Below, piece after piece: positions 35,705 to 43,998 of a DNA stretch of 64,000 nt. Made by a program: the position numbers and the translations under genes. Numbering within the stretch: the first letter of the stretch is position 1; each line of letters begins with the position of its first letter. Under the pieces are notes generated by a model that was given only the letters and a program-made list of their open reading frames with translations, did not search any database and was not told the DNA's origin. The stretch spans positions 57,745 through 121,744 of the forward strand of contig NZ_QGKM01000005.1 in NCBI RefSeq assembly GCF_003172875.1. The letters are read 5' to 3'. The stretch comes from Leucothrix pacifica (lineage in GTDB: Bacteria; Pseudomonadota; Gammaproteobacteria; Thiotrichales; Thiotrichaceae).

Positions 35705-36535
35705 CTATCCTTCTGACAACCAAGCAGAAAAATCATCAGGCAATAATTTAACATCTGGCGATTGCTGCCATGAATGCTTCTGAATCAAATTGTTAAGATC
35801 ATCCAGTCGGGTACTACTCTGAGGGTGCGTTGAAAAAAATTCAGGTTGCGACACTGAAGAGTCAGCACTGACGGACTCCAGAATTTTATACAAGTCCAGC
35901 GCACCACCCACATGCCCGTAGATACGCTGTACTGCATTCAGGCCACGAACATCTGCAGCAGTTTCCATATCACGGCTAAAATTCATCTGGGTGTACAAAC
36001 CTGTGCTTCCCAAAATACCACTATCTGCATTCCCCAATAACACCATCATTCCCATAGAAATTGCAGCGTTTTGACCCACCGATACAATCGGGTCCCGATG
36101 TGCTACGTGGGCAATTTCGTGAGCGATCAACATAGCCAGCGTGTTTTCACTAGGGAGTTTTTGTAACAACCCTTTGTATAAAAAAATATTTCCACCAATG
36201 GTTGCAAAGGCGTTGTCAACGGGCTCAGACACATAATGGATGGTGACCGGCATCGAATCACTCAACTCCATTGCAGCAGCAACACGATCAGCAAGTTGTT
36301 GAAGGTAGAATAGCAATTCAGTTTGTGGGGCGGCGACCTCCTGATAGGTCTCGGCAAGTCTTAATTCCTGCGAGTATGGTAACTTTTTTGCTAAATAACC
36401 CCCGCCTAATCCCAACAGCCACGCACTCAACAATAGTACCGCCAGCATGCCTGCGATTAGCACGGTGAAGGTCTTCAGTGGGTGAGTCTTACTAACGTTG
36501 ATCCCTTCCGGAATTTTAGGCGTTTCGTATTTCAT
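35705..36535 (-). CDS. Membrane-anchored M48 family metalloprotease
   Basis: 276 residues. One transmembrane helix (about 21-50) anchors a peptidase domain. The zinc site is intact: HEIAH at 139-143 and the third ligand Glu191 in ETAADVRG. TIGGNIFLYKGLL and STHPQSSTRLDDL are also typical of M48 peptidases such as LoiP/YggG and BepA relatives. Such enzymes degrade damaged envelope or membrane proteins. The gene is 2 bp downstream of the YbjQ-like membrane protein gene, so the two are co-translated. Whether the domain faces the periplasm or cytoplasm cannot be decided with certainty; the basic N-terminus favours the periplasm. Confidence 0.9.
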   Translation of the reverse strand: MKYETPKIPEGINVSKTHPLKTFTVLIAGMLAVLLLSAWLLGLGGGYLAKKLPYSQELRLAETYQEVAAPQTELLFYLQQLADRVAAAMELSDSMPVTIHYVSEPVDNAFATIGGNIFLYKGLLQKLPSENTLAMLIAHEIAHVAHRDPIVSVGQNAAISMGMMVLLGNADSGILGSTGLYTQMNFSRDMETAADVRGLNAVQRIYGHVGGALDLYKILESVSADSSVSQPEFFSTHPQSSTRLDDLNNLIQKHSWQQSPDVKLLPDDFSAWLSEG

Positions 36536-36537
36536 CT

Positions 36538-36993
36538 CTAAGTACTTTTTGGAATCAGTGCGGTACCGTAAGCCAGCACCTCAACAGACCCGATATTACT
36601 ACCACTACCCTTATAGATTGATGCCGTCTCGTATTTCACATTGAGCACTAAGCTAGCCTGTTGCGATGCAGCCTGCGATTTCATTCTGAGCATCGCTTCC
36701 CGACGTGCCCGGTCAAGCAAGCTCTCATAAGACGTTACCCGGCCACCAAAGAAATTATGCAGTGTCGCCAGAAAACGTTTGAAGTAATCCACAGAGATCG
36801 TGACATTGCCCATCACTAACGTTTGCTGATAAGACACTCCGTCTTCTGGTAAATATTTACTGGCAACGACAGGCAGTGACCTGAGAGCCTCTTCACGCTT
36901 TAAGATCGACCGATAATGCTTTCTCTCGAGATAAGTACCGATAATGTAACCAACGACAAGTAGCGCGAGTACCCAGATGATTTGATAAATCAT
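36538..36993 (-). CDS. Membrane-anchored YbjQ/UPF0145 family protein
   Basis: 151 residues. An N-terminal transmembrane helix (about 3-20) followed by a basic linker leads to a YbjQ-type domain (about 40-148): RVTSYESLLDRARREAMLRMKSQA, ASLVLNVKYETA and VEVLAYGTAL. The plain YbjQ family (DUF74, annotated as heavy-metal-binding) is a small soluble protein that forms pentamers or decamers. The next gene up is a soluble paralogue. Here the anchored copy lies between it and an M48 protease with gaps of 5 and 2 bp. The metal-binding annotation is by family name; I see no cysteine cluster. Confidence 0.85.
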   Translation of the reverse strand: MIYQIIWVLALLVVGYIIGTYLERKHYRSILKREEALRSLPVVASKYLPEDGVSYQQTLVMGNVTISVDYFKRFLATLHNFFGGRVTSYESLLDRARREAMLRMKSQAASQQASLVLNVKYETASIYKGSGSNIGSVEVLAYGTALIPKST

Positions 36994-36998
36994 GCCTG

Positions 36999-37313
36999 TT
37001 ACTCCAGTACGACAGCAGTGCCGTAGACATAAATCTCAGCCGCACCCTGAGCAACGCTAGAGGTCGAAAAGCGCACATTAAGAATGGCATTTGCACCAAT
37101 GGATTCTGCCTGAGCTTTCAAACGATCCATTGCTTCTTCGCGTGACTCAGACAATAGCTCGGTATAGCCAACCAACTCGCCACCCAGAATATTTTTCAGA
37201 CTCGCCATAATATCCCGACCAACGTGCTTAGCCCGCACGGAACTGCCTTGCACTAAGCCAAGGTGTTTGACGACTTTTCGGTCAGGAATGATTTCAAGGT
37301 TTGAGATCAGCAT
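36999..37313 (-). CDS. YbjQ/UPF0145 family protein
   Basis: 104 residues, the normal length of YbjQ. Hallmarks: MLISNLEIIPDRKVVKHLGLVQGSSV at the start (shown in part), GELVGYTELLSESREEAMDRL, IGANAILNVRFSTS and AEIYVYGTAVVL. It is soluble, with no signal sequence. Function is unknown in the family. Clustered with an anchored paralogue, a protease and a coiled-coil membrane protein on the minus strand. Confidence 0.92.
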   Translation of the reverse strand: MLISNLEIIPDRKVVKHLGLVQGSSVRAKHVGRDIMASLKNILGGELVGYTELLSESREEAMDRLKAQAESIGANAILNVRFSTSSVAQGAAEIYVYGTAVVLE

Positions 37314-37338
37314 GTAACACTACTCCTAATATTTCCCG

Positions 37339-38418
37339 TTATCTGGGCGCTATTCTATAGCTTTTTTCGAGAACCTTGCGTGAACTTACCAAGTCCTCAT
37401 AGAGAGTCTGCGCCAACTGCGAGACTAATTTTTTTAAGCGAACAACTTGTGGGTCTTTTTTATTGGCCCCTAACAATACCGCCAAATATTCTGCCTGAAC
37501 CGCGTGCAATAATTGATCACGAAAGTAGACACCTTTATTCTCAAGTTGCAACCAACCATCAATCACTTTACGAAATACGGGTTCCAGATCAGGATTCTCT
37601 AGTGCATAATTTCTGGCTTGCCTCCGCTTCTGTGTAGCATTGGTAACCTCACCTTCTAACTGCGTCAGGCTTTCAGCCAAACCAGACTCTGTATTTTCCA
37701 GATATTCAATAAGCAGCTTTACCGTCTTAGCATCAAAACCAGACTTCAGACTCGTTCTGTTTGAGGTTGCCAGTGTGTTCTTATTCTGACGAAGCTGACT
37801 CAGGTTCTTATTCTGCAATATTACATTGTCGATCATGGAGTTTGTCACTTTCAACTGGCTATCATGATATTCATTTAAACGATCACTGATAACCTTCTCC
37901 CAATCAACGGCTTCTTGTGTAAATGCACTTTCGATGTATGACTTATCAGACACTGAATGCACGCCCATAGCCACCCGTACCGCCCTGTCTGCTCTGGCTT
38001 TGAGCTTTGTCAGGCCCTGACGCTCATATTTCCACGTATTGTAGGCGAACTGTAAGCGTGATGACTGCTGAGGATGATCCCTGCTCAGCTCATAGATACG
38101 CTCCTGAAGTGTTGTCAGTTGTTTTAATTGATAGTCCAGTAGCGTTTGCGATTCAGCTAATGGTGGATAGATTTTCTCAACAAACAGCTGTTGGTCTGTT
38201 TTTCGCACCTCTCCATTGGCGCTTCGGTAATTATCTAACTGGCCACTGAGGAAAAAGAACAGTATCGTCAGACCACCCAGCATGACTAATGTCAGTACTA
38301 ACAGCCGTTCCGTCGGCGCGCCTGATGTGCGACGAATACGCCTGACAATCCGGAAGATACCAAATACGGCTAAGACAGTAGTGACTATTAAAAGACCGTA
38401 TAAAAAATCGGCTAACAT
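37339..38418 (-). CDS. Hypothetical two-TM protein with large coiled-coil domain
   Basis: 359 residues. Two N-terminal membrane helices (about 3-25 and 40-60, LVLTLVMLGGLTILFFFL) enclose a short basic loop, and the remainder (about 65-355) is mostly alpha-helical with heptad-like runs such as LAESLTQLEGEVTNATQ and LKQLTTLQERIYELS. The C-terminal domain should be on the same side as the N-terminus of the first helix. I do not recognise a family. It is 25 bp upstream of the ybjQ-like gene and 55 bp after the cyclic-nucleotide-binding-like gene, so it belongs to the same unit. Confidence 0.7.
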   Translation of the reverse strand: MLADFLYGLLIVTTVLAVFGIFRIVRRIRRTSGAPTERLLVLTLVMLGGLTILFFFLSGQLDNYRSANGEVRKTDQQLFVEKIYPPLAESQTLLDYQLKQLTTLQERIYELSRDHPQQSSRLQFAYNTWKYERQGLTKLKARADRAVRVAMGVHSVSDKSYIESAFTQEAVDWEKVISDRLNEYHDSQLKVTNSMIDNVILQNKNLSQLRQNKNTLATSNRTSLKSGFDAKTVKLLIEYLENTESGLAESLTQLEGEVTNATQKRRQARNYALENPDLEPVFRKVIDGWLQLENKGVYFRDQLLHAVQAEYLAVLLGANKKDPQVVRLKKLVSQLAQTLYEDLVSSRKVLEKSYRIAPR

Positions 38419-38473
38419 ATCGAGACCTGACGGGGGAATTCTGAAGGGTCTGACGCTATCAAAGTCGCTTGGT

Positions 38474-38974
38474 TCAGCCGGAGGTGCTTAGCTTTTGATA
38501 TAACGATGAGACTTCTCGACTCGTTGAACGCAGCAGACTATCTAAACTGAGCACCACAAATTCAACAAGGTTTACGCTAATGTATGGGTGTTCGATGCAA
38601 AGACGCTTGTACATCGGACGTGTCACACCGAGAAGCTGCGCTCCGGATGATGAAGCCCTGAGACGGATGGTACGTGGTTCACGATCAAAAAACGACATGT
38701 GTCCGGTTAACCGACCTGGTCCGAGACGTCCTATTTCAATTTCTTCCCCCAGCTCCTCCCTGTAAAGCACCACCTCACCTCCAACGATCAAATAAAATTC
38801 ATCGCTAATTGATCCCAGCTCGCTCAGCACCTCGTTACCACCGACTTCTTTTTCACGGGTAAAGGCCACGAATTTTTCTATTTCATCACGAGTGAGCGCA
38901 GCGCAGAAGTCAGGACTTGTCTCTATCACTGTATTCGCTAGTTTTTGCAGGTAAGGATCCATTCGGACATCCAC
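38474..38974 (-). CDS. Stand-alone cyclic-nucleotide-binding-like protein (no HTH)
   Basis: 166 residues (an internal ATG at 38962 would give 162). A cNMP-binding jelly roll covers about 25-125: VGGNEVLSELGSISDEFYLIVGGEV, then a phosphate-binding-cassette-like segment GHMSFFDREPRTIRLRA at 91-107. In true cAMP binders this reads FGE-(L/I/M)-x-L/F...PR; here the Glu of FGE is replaced by His92, while Arg101 remains. The C-terminal 40 residues are helical without a DNA-binding domain. It is probably a sensor or scaffold, not a CRP-type regulator. First gene of the minus-strand cluster, divergent from the BolA gene. Confidence 0.8.
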   Translation of the reverse strand: MDVRMDPYLQKLANTVIETSPDFCAALTRDEIEKFVAFTREKEVGGNEVLSELGSISDEFYLIVGGEVVLYREELGEEIEIGRLGPGRLTGHMSFFDREPRTIRLRASSSGAQLLGVTRPMYKRLCIEHPYISVNLVEFVVLSLDSLLRSTSREVSSLYQKLSTSG

Positions 38975-39019
38975 TTAGTTCTATTTATGATTAGTATTAT
39001 ACGCAATCACCAAAAAAGC

Positions 39020-39050
39020 TATAATACACGGTTAATTCCGGAGTTCCGGA
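39020..39050 (+). promoter_or_regulatory. Candidate -10 and start-site repeat of the bolA-like gene
   Basis: TATAAT at 39020-39025 lies about 50 bp before the ATG. At the expected start site TTCCGGA occurs twice (39036-39042 and 39044-39050), each containing the palindrome TCCGGA; it could form a short hairpin or an operator. The -35 (TTATAC at 38997) is poor. Confidence 0.4.
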
Positions 39051-39074
39051 CTTTTACAACAGGAATATTTACCT

Positions 39075-39311
39075 ATGAGCATTAGTAACGAAGCGGTTAA
39101 AGCCTTGATTTTGGAGACACTATCCGATGCAGATGTGACTGTATCCGGAGATGGCTACAAATATGAGACTACCGTTATCAGCCCTGTGTTTGCCAACTTG
39201 GGCAAAGTGAAGCGTCATCAAATGGTCTACGCAGCTGTAAACTCAGCTATTACATCAGGTGAACTTCATGCTTTGACCATCACTGCCCTCACGCCTGAGG
39301 AAGCAGCTTGA
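39075..39311 (+). CDS. ibaG: BolA/IbaG family protein
   Basis: 78 residues, shorter than BolA (105) and close to IbaG (84). YKYETTVISPVFANLGKVKRHQMVYAAVNSAITSGELHALTI (in part) is the BolA fold with the conserved RHQMVYAAV helix and a likely cluster-ligand His. IbaG binds monothiol glutaredoxin with a shared 2Fe-2S cluster. The typical IbaG Cys/His pair is only partly visible. Its stop overlaps the TTG start of the metal transporter, so metal or Fe-S homeostasis is a plausible theme. The usual IbaG neighbours (mlaB, murA) are not here. Confidence 0.85.
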   Translation: MSISNEAVKALILETLSDADVTVSGDGYKYETTVISPVFANLGKVKRHQMVYAAVNSAITSGELHALTITALTPEEAA

Positions 39312-40453
39312 ATCAAAGCGAAAAGAAAGACTTACGTTACCAGGCAGTACAGAAAGTAACGCTGGTTGGCGTTGTAGTCAATATAGTTTTAGCACTGGCG
39401 CAGGTCATCGGTGGATTCATTGCTCAATCACAAGCATTGATCGCCGACGGCTTCCACACACTGTCTGATTTAATTACAGATTTTGTGGTATTGGTCGCTG
39501 CTAAAATGGCTAATAAGGCTCCTGATGAAGACCATCCTTATGGCCATGAAAGAATCGAAACGGTTGCCACGATTATTCTTGGGCTTGCCTTGGGCGGTGT
39601 CGGCATTGGTATCGCACTCGATGCCGTGGATAGACTGCAGAACCCGGAAAAGCTGTTACAACCCGGTGCCTTAGCTGTTTCACTGGCGATTCTGGCGATT
39701 GTTTGTAAAGAAGGTCTCTATCGGTACACTTATAAGGTTGGCAAGACGGTCAACTCCAGCATATTAAAAGCAAACGCAATGCACCACCGCAGTGATGCAG
39801 TCTCATCGGTCATGGTGGCTATTGGTGTCGGTGCCAGCGTTATGTTCTCAATTCCATGGCTGGACGCGCTGGCAGCAATGGCGGTGGCCGTGATGATTTT
39901 CTACATGGGCGCAAAACTGATTCTTGATAGCACCATGGAGCTGGTTGATACGGCTTGGGAGACTGAAAAAGTTGAATCGATGCTGAGCCTAATTGGTGAT
40001 ATCGATGGTGTTCAAAGTGCGCATATGCTGCGAACTCGTAAAATGAGTTCTAACGTACTGGTTGATGTGCATATTCAGGTGTCACCTTATATTAGCGTCT
40101 CTGAAGGTCATCATATTGCAGAACAAGTCATGGGCGCGTTGAAAGAGCACTACGACGAAGTAAGCGATATCATGGTGCACATTGATCCAGAGGATGATGA
40201 AACTGCAGCGCCATCCAGAGATCTTCCGAATCGTGCAGATATTCTGAAACAACTCAAGCCGGTACTTAAAGAGGTCGGACTTGCTGACCAACTTGATAAT
40301 GTCATTTTGCATTATTTGGATGGTCAAATTGAAGTTGAAATAACGCTATCAGAAGCACCTTCTCAACGTGTGTTAGCTCAACTACAGCAACATTGCAGTG
40401 CACTGGCTAACATTCGTAATGTACGGGTTGTGCACGCCATTACCCCTGCATAG
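39308..40453 (+). CDS. Cation diffusion facilitator transporter
   Basis: 381 residues. Six transmembrane helices and a C-terminal domain (about 210-300), followed by an extra domain of about 80 residues. Site A residues are visible in LIADGFHTLSD (Asp47, His50, Asp54) and in AMHHRSDAVSS. It would export Zn2+, Fe2+, Mn2+ or related ions in exchange for protons. The DxxxD and HxxxD pairs fit zinc or broad divalent specificity. The start is a TTG overlapping the bolA stop (TTGA). The long C-terminus with ISVSEGHHIAEQVM is typical of YiiP-like members; the last 80 residues look like a second ferredoxin-like lobe. Confidence 0.93.
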   Translation: MNQSEKKDLRYQAVQKVTLVGVVVNIVLALAQVIGGFIAQSQALIADGFHTLSDLITDFVVLVAAKMANKAPDEDHPYGHERIETVATIILGLALGGVGIGIALDAVDRLQNPEKLLQPGALAVSLAILAIVCKEGLYRYTYKVGKTVNSSILKANAMHHRSDAVSSVMVAIGVGASVMFSIPWLDALAAMAVAVMIFYMGAKLILDSTMELVDTAWETEKVESMLSLIGDIDGVQSAHMLRTRKMSSNVLVDVHIQVSPYISVSEGHHIAEQVMGALKEHYDEVSDIMVHIDPEDDETAAPSRDLPNRADILKQLKPVLKEVGLADQLDNVILHYLDGQIEVEITLSEAPSQRVLAQLQQHCSALANIRNVRVVHAITPA

Positions 40454-40571
40454 AAGAAGTGTTACACCTTACAAAGCGATTGTTATTTTTTAGAAACAAC
40501 CCTACTGAATGTCAGTGTGCAGTGATCCATACGCTGACTCCATACTCTACTCACTATCACAGGAGTTAAAT

Positions 40572-40745
40572 ATGTCTAGCCTTGGTTCTATCTTAGTAAT
40601 TCTGAGCGTTGCGCTCACGCTAATCACTCTAGTTGGCTTAATTCGTCCGGGCATCGTGATGCAAAAAGACCGTAAATCGGTGTTGGTGTATTACGCCTTT
40701 CCTGCAATATTTACTTTCCTGATAGGTAACTCGCTTGTTGGCTAA
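40572..40745 (+). CDS. Small two-TM hypothetical protein
   Basis: 57 residues from the ATG at 40572, which has an excellent AGGAG six bases upstream. A longer frame from 40509 is rejected for lack of a Shine-Dalgarno. Two transmembrane helices (about 4-24 and 38-56) surround a basic loop (MQKDRKS). No recognised family. Confidence 0.65.
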   Translation: MSSLGSILVILSVALTLITLVGLIRPGIVMQKDRKSVLVYYAFPAIFTFLIGNSLVG

Positions 40746-40863
40746 GCTCTTAATATGAATGGAAAAGAGACGCTCATCGGAAGTTAATTCCACTCCCACT
40801 TGATAGTGATAAAATCTCTACAAGGACCTGTCAGATCCTATGCAATATCAATAACAATTAATT

Positions 40864-41298
40864 ATGGATGCCCTGGCAATGATTAAGACATTTACGCTTG
40901 AAAAAATCGTACAGCAAACAATTTCTCCTAAAAAAGGTATGCTGACCTACCATATCACTGATGAGCTGGGTAATACCCGTACCGTCACAGGGATGTCTGT
41001 GCTGGATGAGAATCAAAATATCAAAACGATTAATGCCGTTCACAAAAGAGAACTCCCGCTAATCGACACCTTATCTCATCTACAGGAACAAGACCGCTTT
41101 AGTCTCGATTTCAGCACATACAATCGCTATTTCAATCGTGAGACAAATAAAACAATTAATCAGGAAGCCTATGAAAGCGTCATGATGATGAGTGCTGAGC
41201 CTGAAGAGAGCTCGATCGTGTCCCGAATCATGATTATTGCCAGCGGTCTGCTTCTGACGCTTTGCGGCCTCATTCTATTAATTATGAATCTTGGCTAG
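40864..41298 (+). CDS. Hypothetical tail-anchored protein
   Basis: 144 residues. A soluble N-terminal domain (about 1-110, with beta-strand character, e.g. GMLTYHITDELGNTRTVTG) precedes a single C-terminal transmembrane helix (about 120-143, IASGLLLTLCGLILLIM). That topology suggests a tail-anchored inner-membrane protein. There is no clear Shine-Dalgarno; the start could be the ATG at 40879. No known family is recognised. Confidence 0.6.
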   Translation: MDALAMIKTFTLEKIVQQTISPKKGMLTYHITDELGNTRTVTGMSVLDENQNIKTINAVHKRELPLIDTLSHLQEQDRFSLDFSTYNRYFNRETNKTINQEAYESVMMMSAEPEESSIVSRIMIIASGLLLTLCGLILLIMNLG

Positions 41299-41337
41299 CA
41301 ATCGCTATCAACCCCAGTAAAGACTCTATCAAAGCTT

Positions 41338-41366
41338 GAGCTGTTGAAAGTTTAAACTGACAGCTC
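41338..41366. repeat. Inverted repeat upstream of the SPOR gene
   Basis: GAGCTGT (41338-41344) and ACAGCTC (41360-41366) pair around AGTTTAAACT (41349-41358), itself palindromic, in the 165-bp gap before the SPOR protein gene. No T-run. It may be an operator or mRNA hairpin. Confidence 0.4.
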
Positions 41367-41463
41367 TGGACGGACAGTATACGTTTCAAAAGGCATGTAC
41401 TATCATGTACACATCACCGTGCATCGGATGCCCGACGAAAACGAATAATATGGAAACCGTCTC

Positions 41464-41910
41464 ATGCTAAAACACTCAAAAAAACCTAGCGTACCGTCGC
41501 GTCAAACAGGTATCGCCTTCAGCAAAATACTACTCATCCTTGTATCACTGGTGCTGCTGATATTGAGCTTGAGATGGATTCATCAAAACAATTATTTTGG
41601 TTTGAATACCAAAACCATCACCGCCCCCATGCAAAAAATCAATCCATTTAAGGATGAATTCGAAGGTTTTGGTGTGCAGGTTGTCGCCACGACGAGCCTT
41701 GCTGAAGCAAAAAAGGTAATGAATAAATTTGCTTTGGATGGTTACTCCTCCTTCATTGTGGAAACGTCTCAGCGAGGTAGTCCTTTGTATTTAGTAAGAC
41801 TAGGCCCTTATAGCCGCGCGGAAGCGATTGCTGTTAACGACAAAATAAAAAGACGTTATAAAAGAAGCCCTTATGTAAGAGATAGTTTTGTAGTCTATCG
41901 TGAAGGCTGA
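41464..41910 (+). CDS. SPOR-domain membrane protein
   Basis: 148 residues. A transmembrane helix at about 19-38 (ILLILVSLVLLILSLRW) and a C-terminal SPOR domain (about 70-148: FGVQVVATTSLAEAKKVMNKF, LYLVRLGPYSRAEAIAVND). SPOR domains bind denuded septal peptidoglycan, so it may localise to the division site like FtsN or DamX. It is short compared with those proteins. It lies 20 bp upstream of dnaB; a link to replication is not evident. Confidence 0.85.
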   Translation: MLKHSKKPSVPSRQTGIAFSKILLILVSLVLLILSLRWIHQNNYFGLNTKTITAPMQKINPFKDEFEGFGVQVVATTSLAEAKKVMNKFALDGYSSFIVETSQRGSPLYLVRLGPYSRAEAIAVNDKIKRRYKRSPYVRDSFVVYREG

Positions 41911-41930
41911 TTTGGGAATACAATCTCGCC

Positions 41931-43298
41931 ATGGATAATGAAAGCTTTGAATCACTAAGAATACCACCCCACTCAATAGATGCGGAGCAGTCTGTATTAG
42001 GCGGACTCATGCTTGATAATCATGCATGGGAAACTATCGCAGACCGTGTGTCAGAAGAGGATTTTTACCGGCATGATCACCGGCTAATCTTTCGCTCAAT
42101 CGCCGAGCTTGCTGAACAAAATCAACCACTAGACTTTATTACGCTTTCGGAGTGGCTGAAGCAACGCTCAGAACTCGAAAATGCTGGCGGTAAAGCGTAC
42201 TTAGGCACCTTAGCAAAAGACACACCAAGTGCCGCCAACATTCGCGCCTATGCGGACATAGTGCGAGAGAAGTCCGTTCTAAGGCAGCTCATTTCAGTGG
42301 GAACCGATATTTCAGACCTTGCTTACGACAGTGGAGACAGAGACAGTAAGTCACTACTCGATGAAGCAGAAAAACGAGTATTCCGCATAGCAGAACAAGG
42401 GAATAGAGAGCAATCCTTTAAGCCCATTAAACAGCTTCTGAAAGACAGTTTGGACAATATCCAACGCTTAGCTGAAACAGAAGGCACAGTTACAGGTACG
42501 CCAACAGGTTACACTGAGCTTGACAGTATGACCTCTGGCCTGAACGCGGGTGACTTAGTCATTGTTGCAGGACGTCCTGCAATGGGTAAGACCACCTTCT
42601 CGATGAATGTGGCGGAGCATGTCGCTCTCAATGATAAGCCTGTTGTAATCTTCAGCATGGAAATGCCGGCGGAGCAACTCATTCTCAGAATGTTTGCGTC
42701 CAATGGCCGCGTTCCGTTAAGTGATATTCGTACCGGTAAAATTCGTGAAGAAGACTGGCCCCGCGTCGCAATGGCGGTTAAAGCATTCTCTAAAACAAAA
42801 TTGTTTATTGACGATGTTGGTGGTCAGTCTCCTATTGAGATTCGTGCAAAAACGCGTCGATTGGCTAGAGAACACGGACAACTCGGGGTAATCGTCATCG
42901 ATTATCTACAGCTAATGCAGTCAGGCAATAAAGCGGATAACAGGGCCAGTGAGATTTCTGAAATTTCACGATCACTAAAGAGTTTGGCTAAAGAGCTCAA
43001 TTGCCCAGTAATCGCACTTTCGCAGCTTAATCGTAGTCTTGAGCAACGACCCAATAAACGTCCAATCATGTCTGACCTGCGTGAATCCGGTGCAATCGAG
43101 CAGGATGCGGATATCATCATGTTTGTGTATCGTGATGAGGTATATGATGAAGACTCACCAGACAAAGGTCAGGCAGAAATCATCATTGGTAAACAGCGTA
43201 ACGGCCCTATTGGCACCGTACGTTTAACATTCCATGGTAAATACACGCGCTTTGATAACTTTGCACCAGATGTCTATGCGCCTGACTTCTCTGGATAA
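41931..43298 (+). CDS. dnaB: Replicative DNA helicase DnaB
   Basis: 455 residues. Hexameric helicase at the replication fork. The N-terminal domain (about 12-120, PHSIDAEQSVLGGLMLDN) binds primase; the RecA-like C-terminal domain has Walker A GRPAMGKTTFSMN near 214-226, IVIDYLQLMQ (Walker B) and SDLRESGAIEQDADIIMF near the end. It has no intein. The ORF has no strong Shine-Dalgarno; the start at 41931 follows the family. In many gammaproteobacteria dnaB follows rplI, but here the two are about 22 kb apart with unrelated genes between. Confidence 0.97.
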   Translation: MDNESFESLRIPPHSIDAEQSVLGGLMLDNHAWETIADRVSEEDFYRHDHRLIFRSIAELAEQNQPLDFITLSEWLKQRSELENAGGKAYLGTLAKDTPSAANIRAYADIVREKSVLRQLISVGTDISDLAYDSGDRDSKSLLDEAEKRVFRIAEQGNREQSFKPIKQLLKDSLDNIQRLAETEGTVTGTPTGYTELDSMTSGLNAGDLVIVAGRPAMGKTTFSMNVAEHVALNDKPVVIFSMEMPAEQLILRMFASNGRVPLSDIRTGKIREEDWPRVAMAVKAFSKTKLFIDDVGGQSPIEIRAKTRRLAREHGQLGVIVIDYLQLMQSGNKADNRASEISEISRSLKSLAKELNCPVIALSQLNRSLEQRPNKRPIMSDLRESGAIEQDADIIMFVYRDEVYDEDSPDKGQAEIIIGKQRNGPIGTVRLTFHGKYTRFDNFAPDVYAPDFSG

Positions 43299-43412
43299 AC
43301 CTGACATGCAGAACTTTTTTATCTTTCAACGACAAATTCCAGAAACTTATCACGCATAGAAAAGTCTACCTATTAATCAAATATCATAAATAATTTAAAG
43401 AGGGTTTCCACA

Positions 43413-43892
43413 ATGTTAAGAAAACTAAAAACAGGTGCATTACTAGCATCATTCAGTTCAGTAATCATTCTTTCTGGTTGCGCAGGTAGCGGCATGACTA
43501 GTGGTGAAACCAGCGCCGTTGTGGGAGCCGTCGTTGGTGGCGCTATCGGTCGCGAGTTTGGTAGCGGCTCTGGCCGTAGAGTGACAACTCTACTAGGAGC
43601 AGCATTGGGTGGTTACCTGGGTTCAACATTGGGCCGTAGCTTAGATGGTTACGATACGAACAATGTAAATACTGCTCTTAACAGTACTCCGGATAATCGT
43701 CAGGTACGCTGGAATAACAACAACTCTGGCGCTAATTACACATTCACTCCGACGAGCAGTTATCAGACACAGGTCAATAACAAGCCAACAAAATGCCGTA
43801 ACTATACAATGTTAGTGGATATGGGTGGCCAGCCTGAACGAGTTCAAGGTAAAGCTTGCATGGTGAACGGTCAGTGGGTGTCAGCTCAATAA
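43413..43892 (+). CDS. Glycine-zipper lipoprotein
   Basis: 159 residues. The signal peptide ends in the lipobox ILSGC (Cys23). A glycine zipper 2TM region follows (about 36-75, VVGAVVGGAIGREFGSGSG and LLGAALGGYLGSTLGRSL), then a polar C-terminal domain with paired cysteines (KCRNYTMLVD, GKACMVNGQW) resembling SlyB- and Rickettsia 17-kDa-like outer-membrane proteins. Likely an outer-membrane-associated lipoprotein. GAGGG lies before the start. Confidence 0.85.
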   Translation: MLRKLKTGALLASFSSVIILSGCAGSGMTSGETSAVVGAVVGGAIGREFGSGSGRRVTTLLGAALGGYLGSTLGRSLDGYDTNNVNTALNSTPDNRQVRWNNNNSGANYTFTPTSSYQTQVNNKPTKCRNYTMLVDMGGQPERVQGKACMVNGQWVSAQ

Positions 43893-43921
43893 ATCTTGTC
43901 AGCACTAACCGATAAGTAAAT

Positions 43922-43975
43922 AAAAGACCTAATCAGATAGTTATTTAAATAATAATTATTGATTGGGTCTTTTTT
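43922..43975. terminator. Bidirectional terminator between lipoprotein and moaE
   Basis: AAAAGACCTAATCA (43922-43935) pairs with TGATTGGGTCTTTT (43960-43973) with one G-T wobble and a 24-base loop; A-rich and T-rich ends serve both convergent genes. Confidence 0.85.
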
Positions 43976-43998
43976 AACTAATAAAGACATAATGAAGT

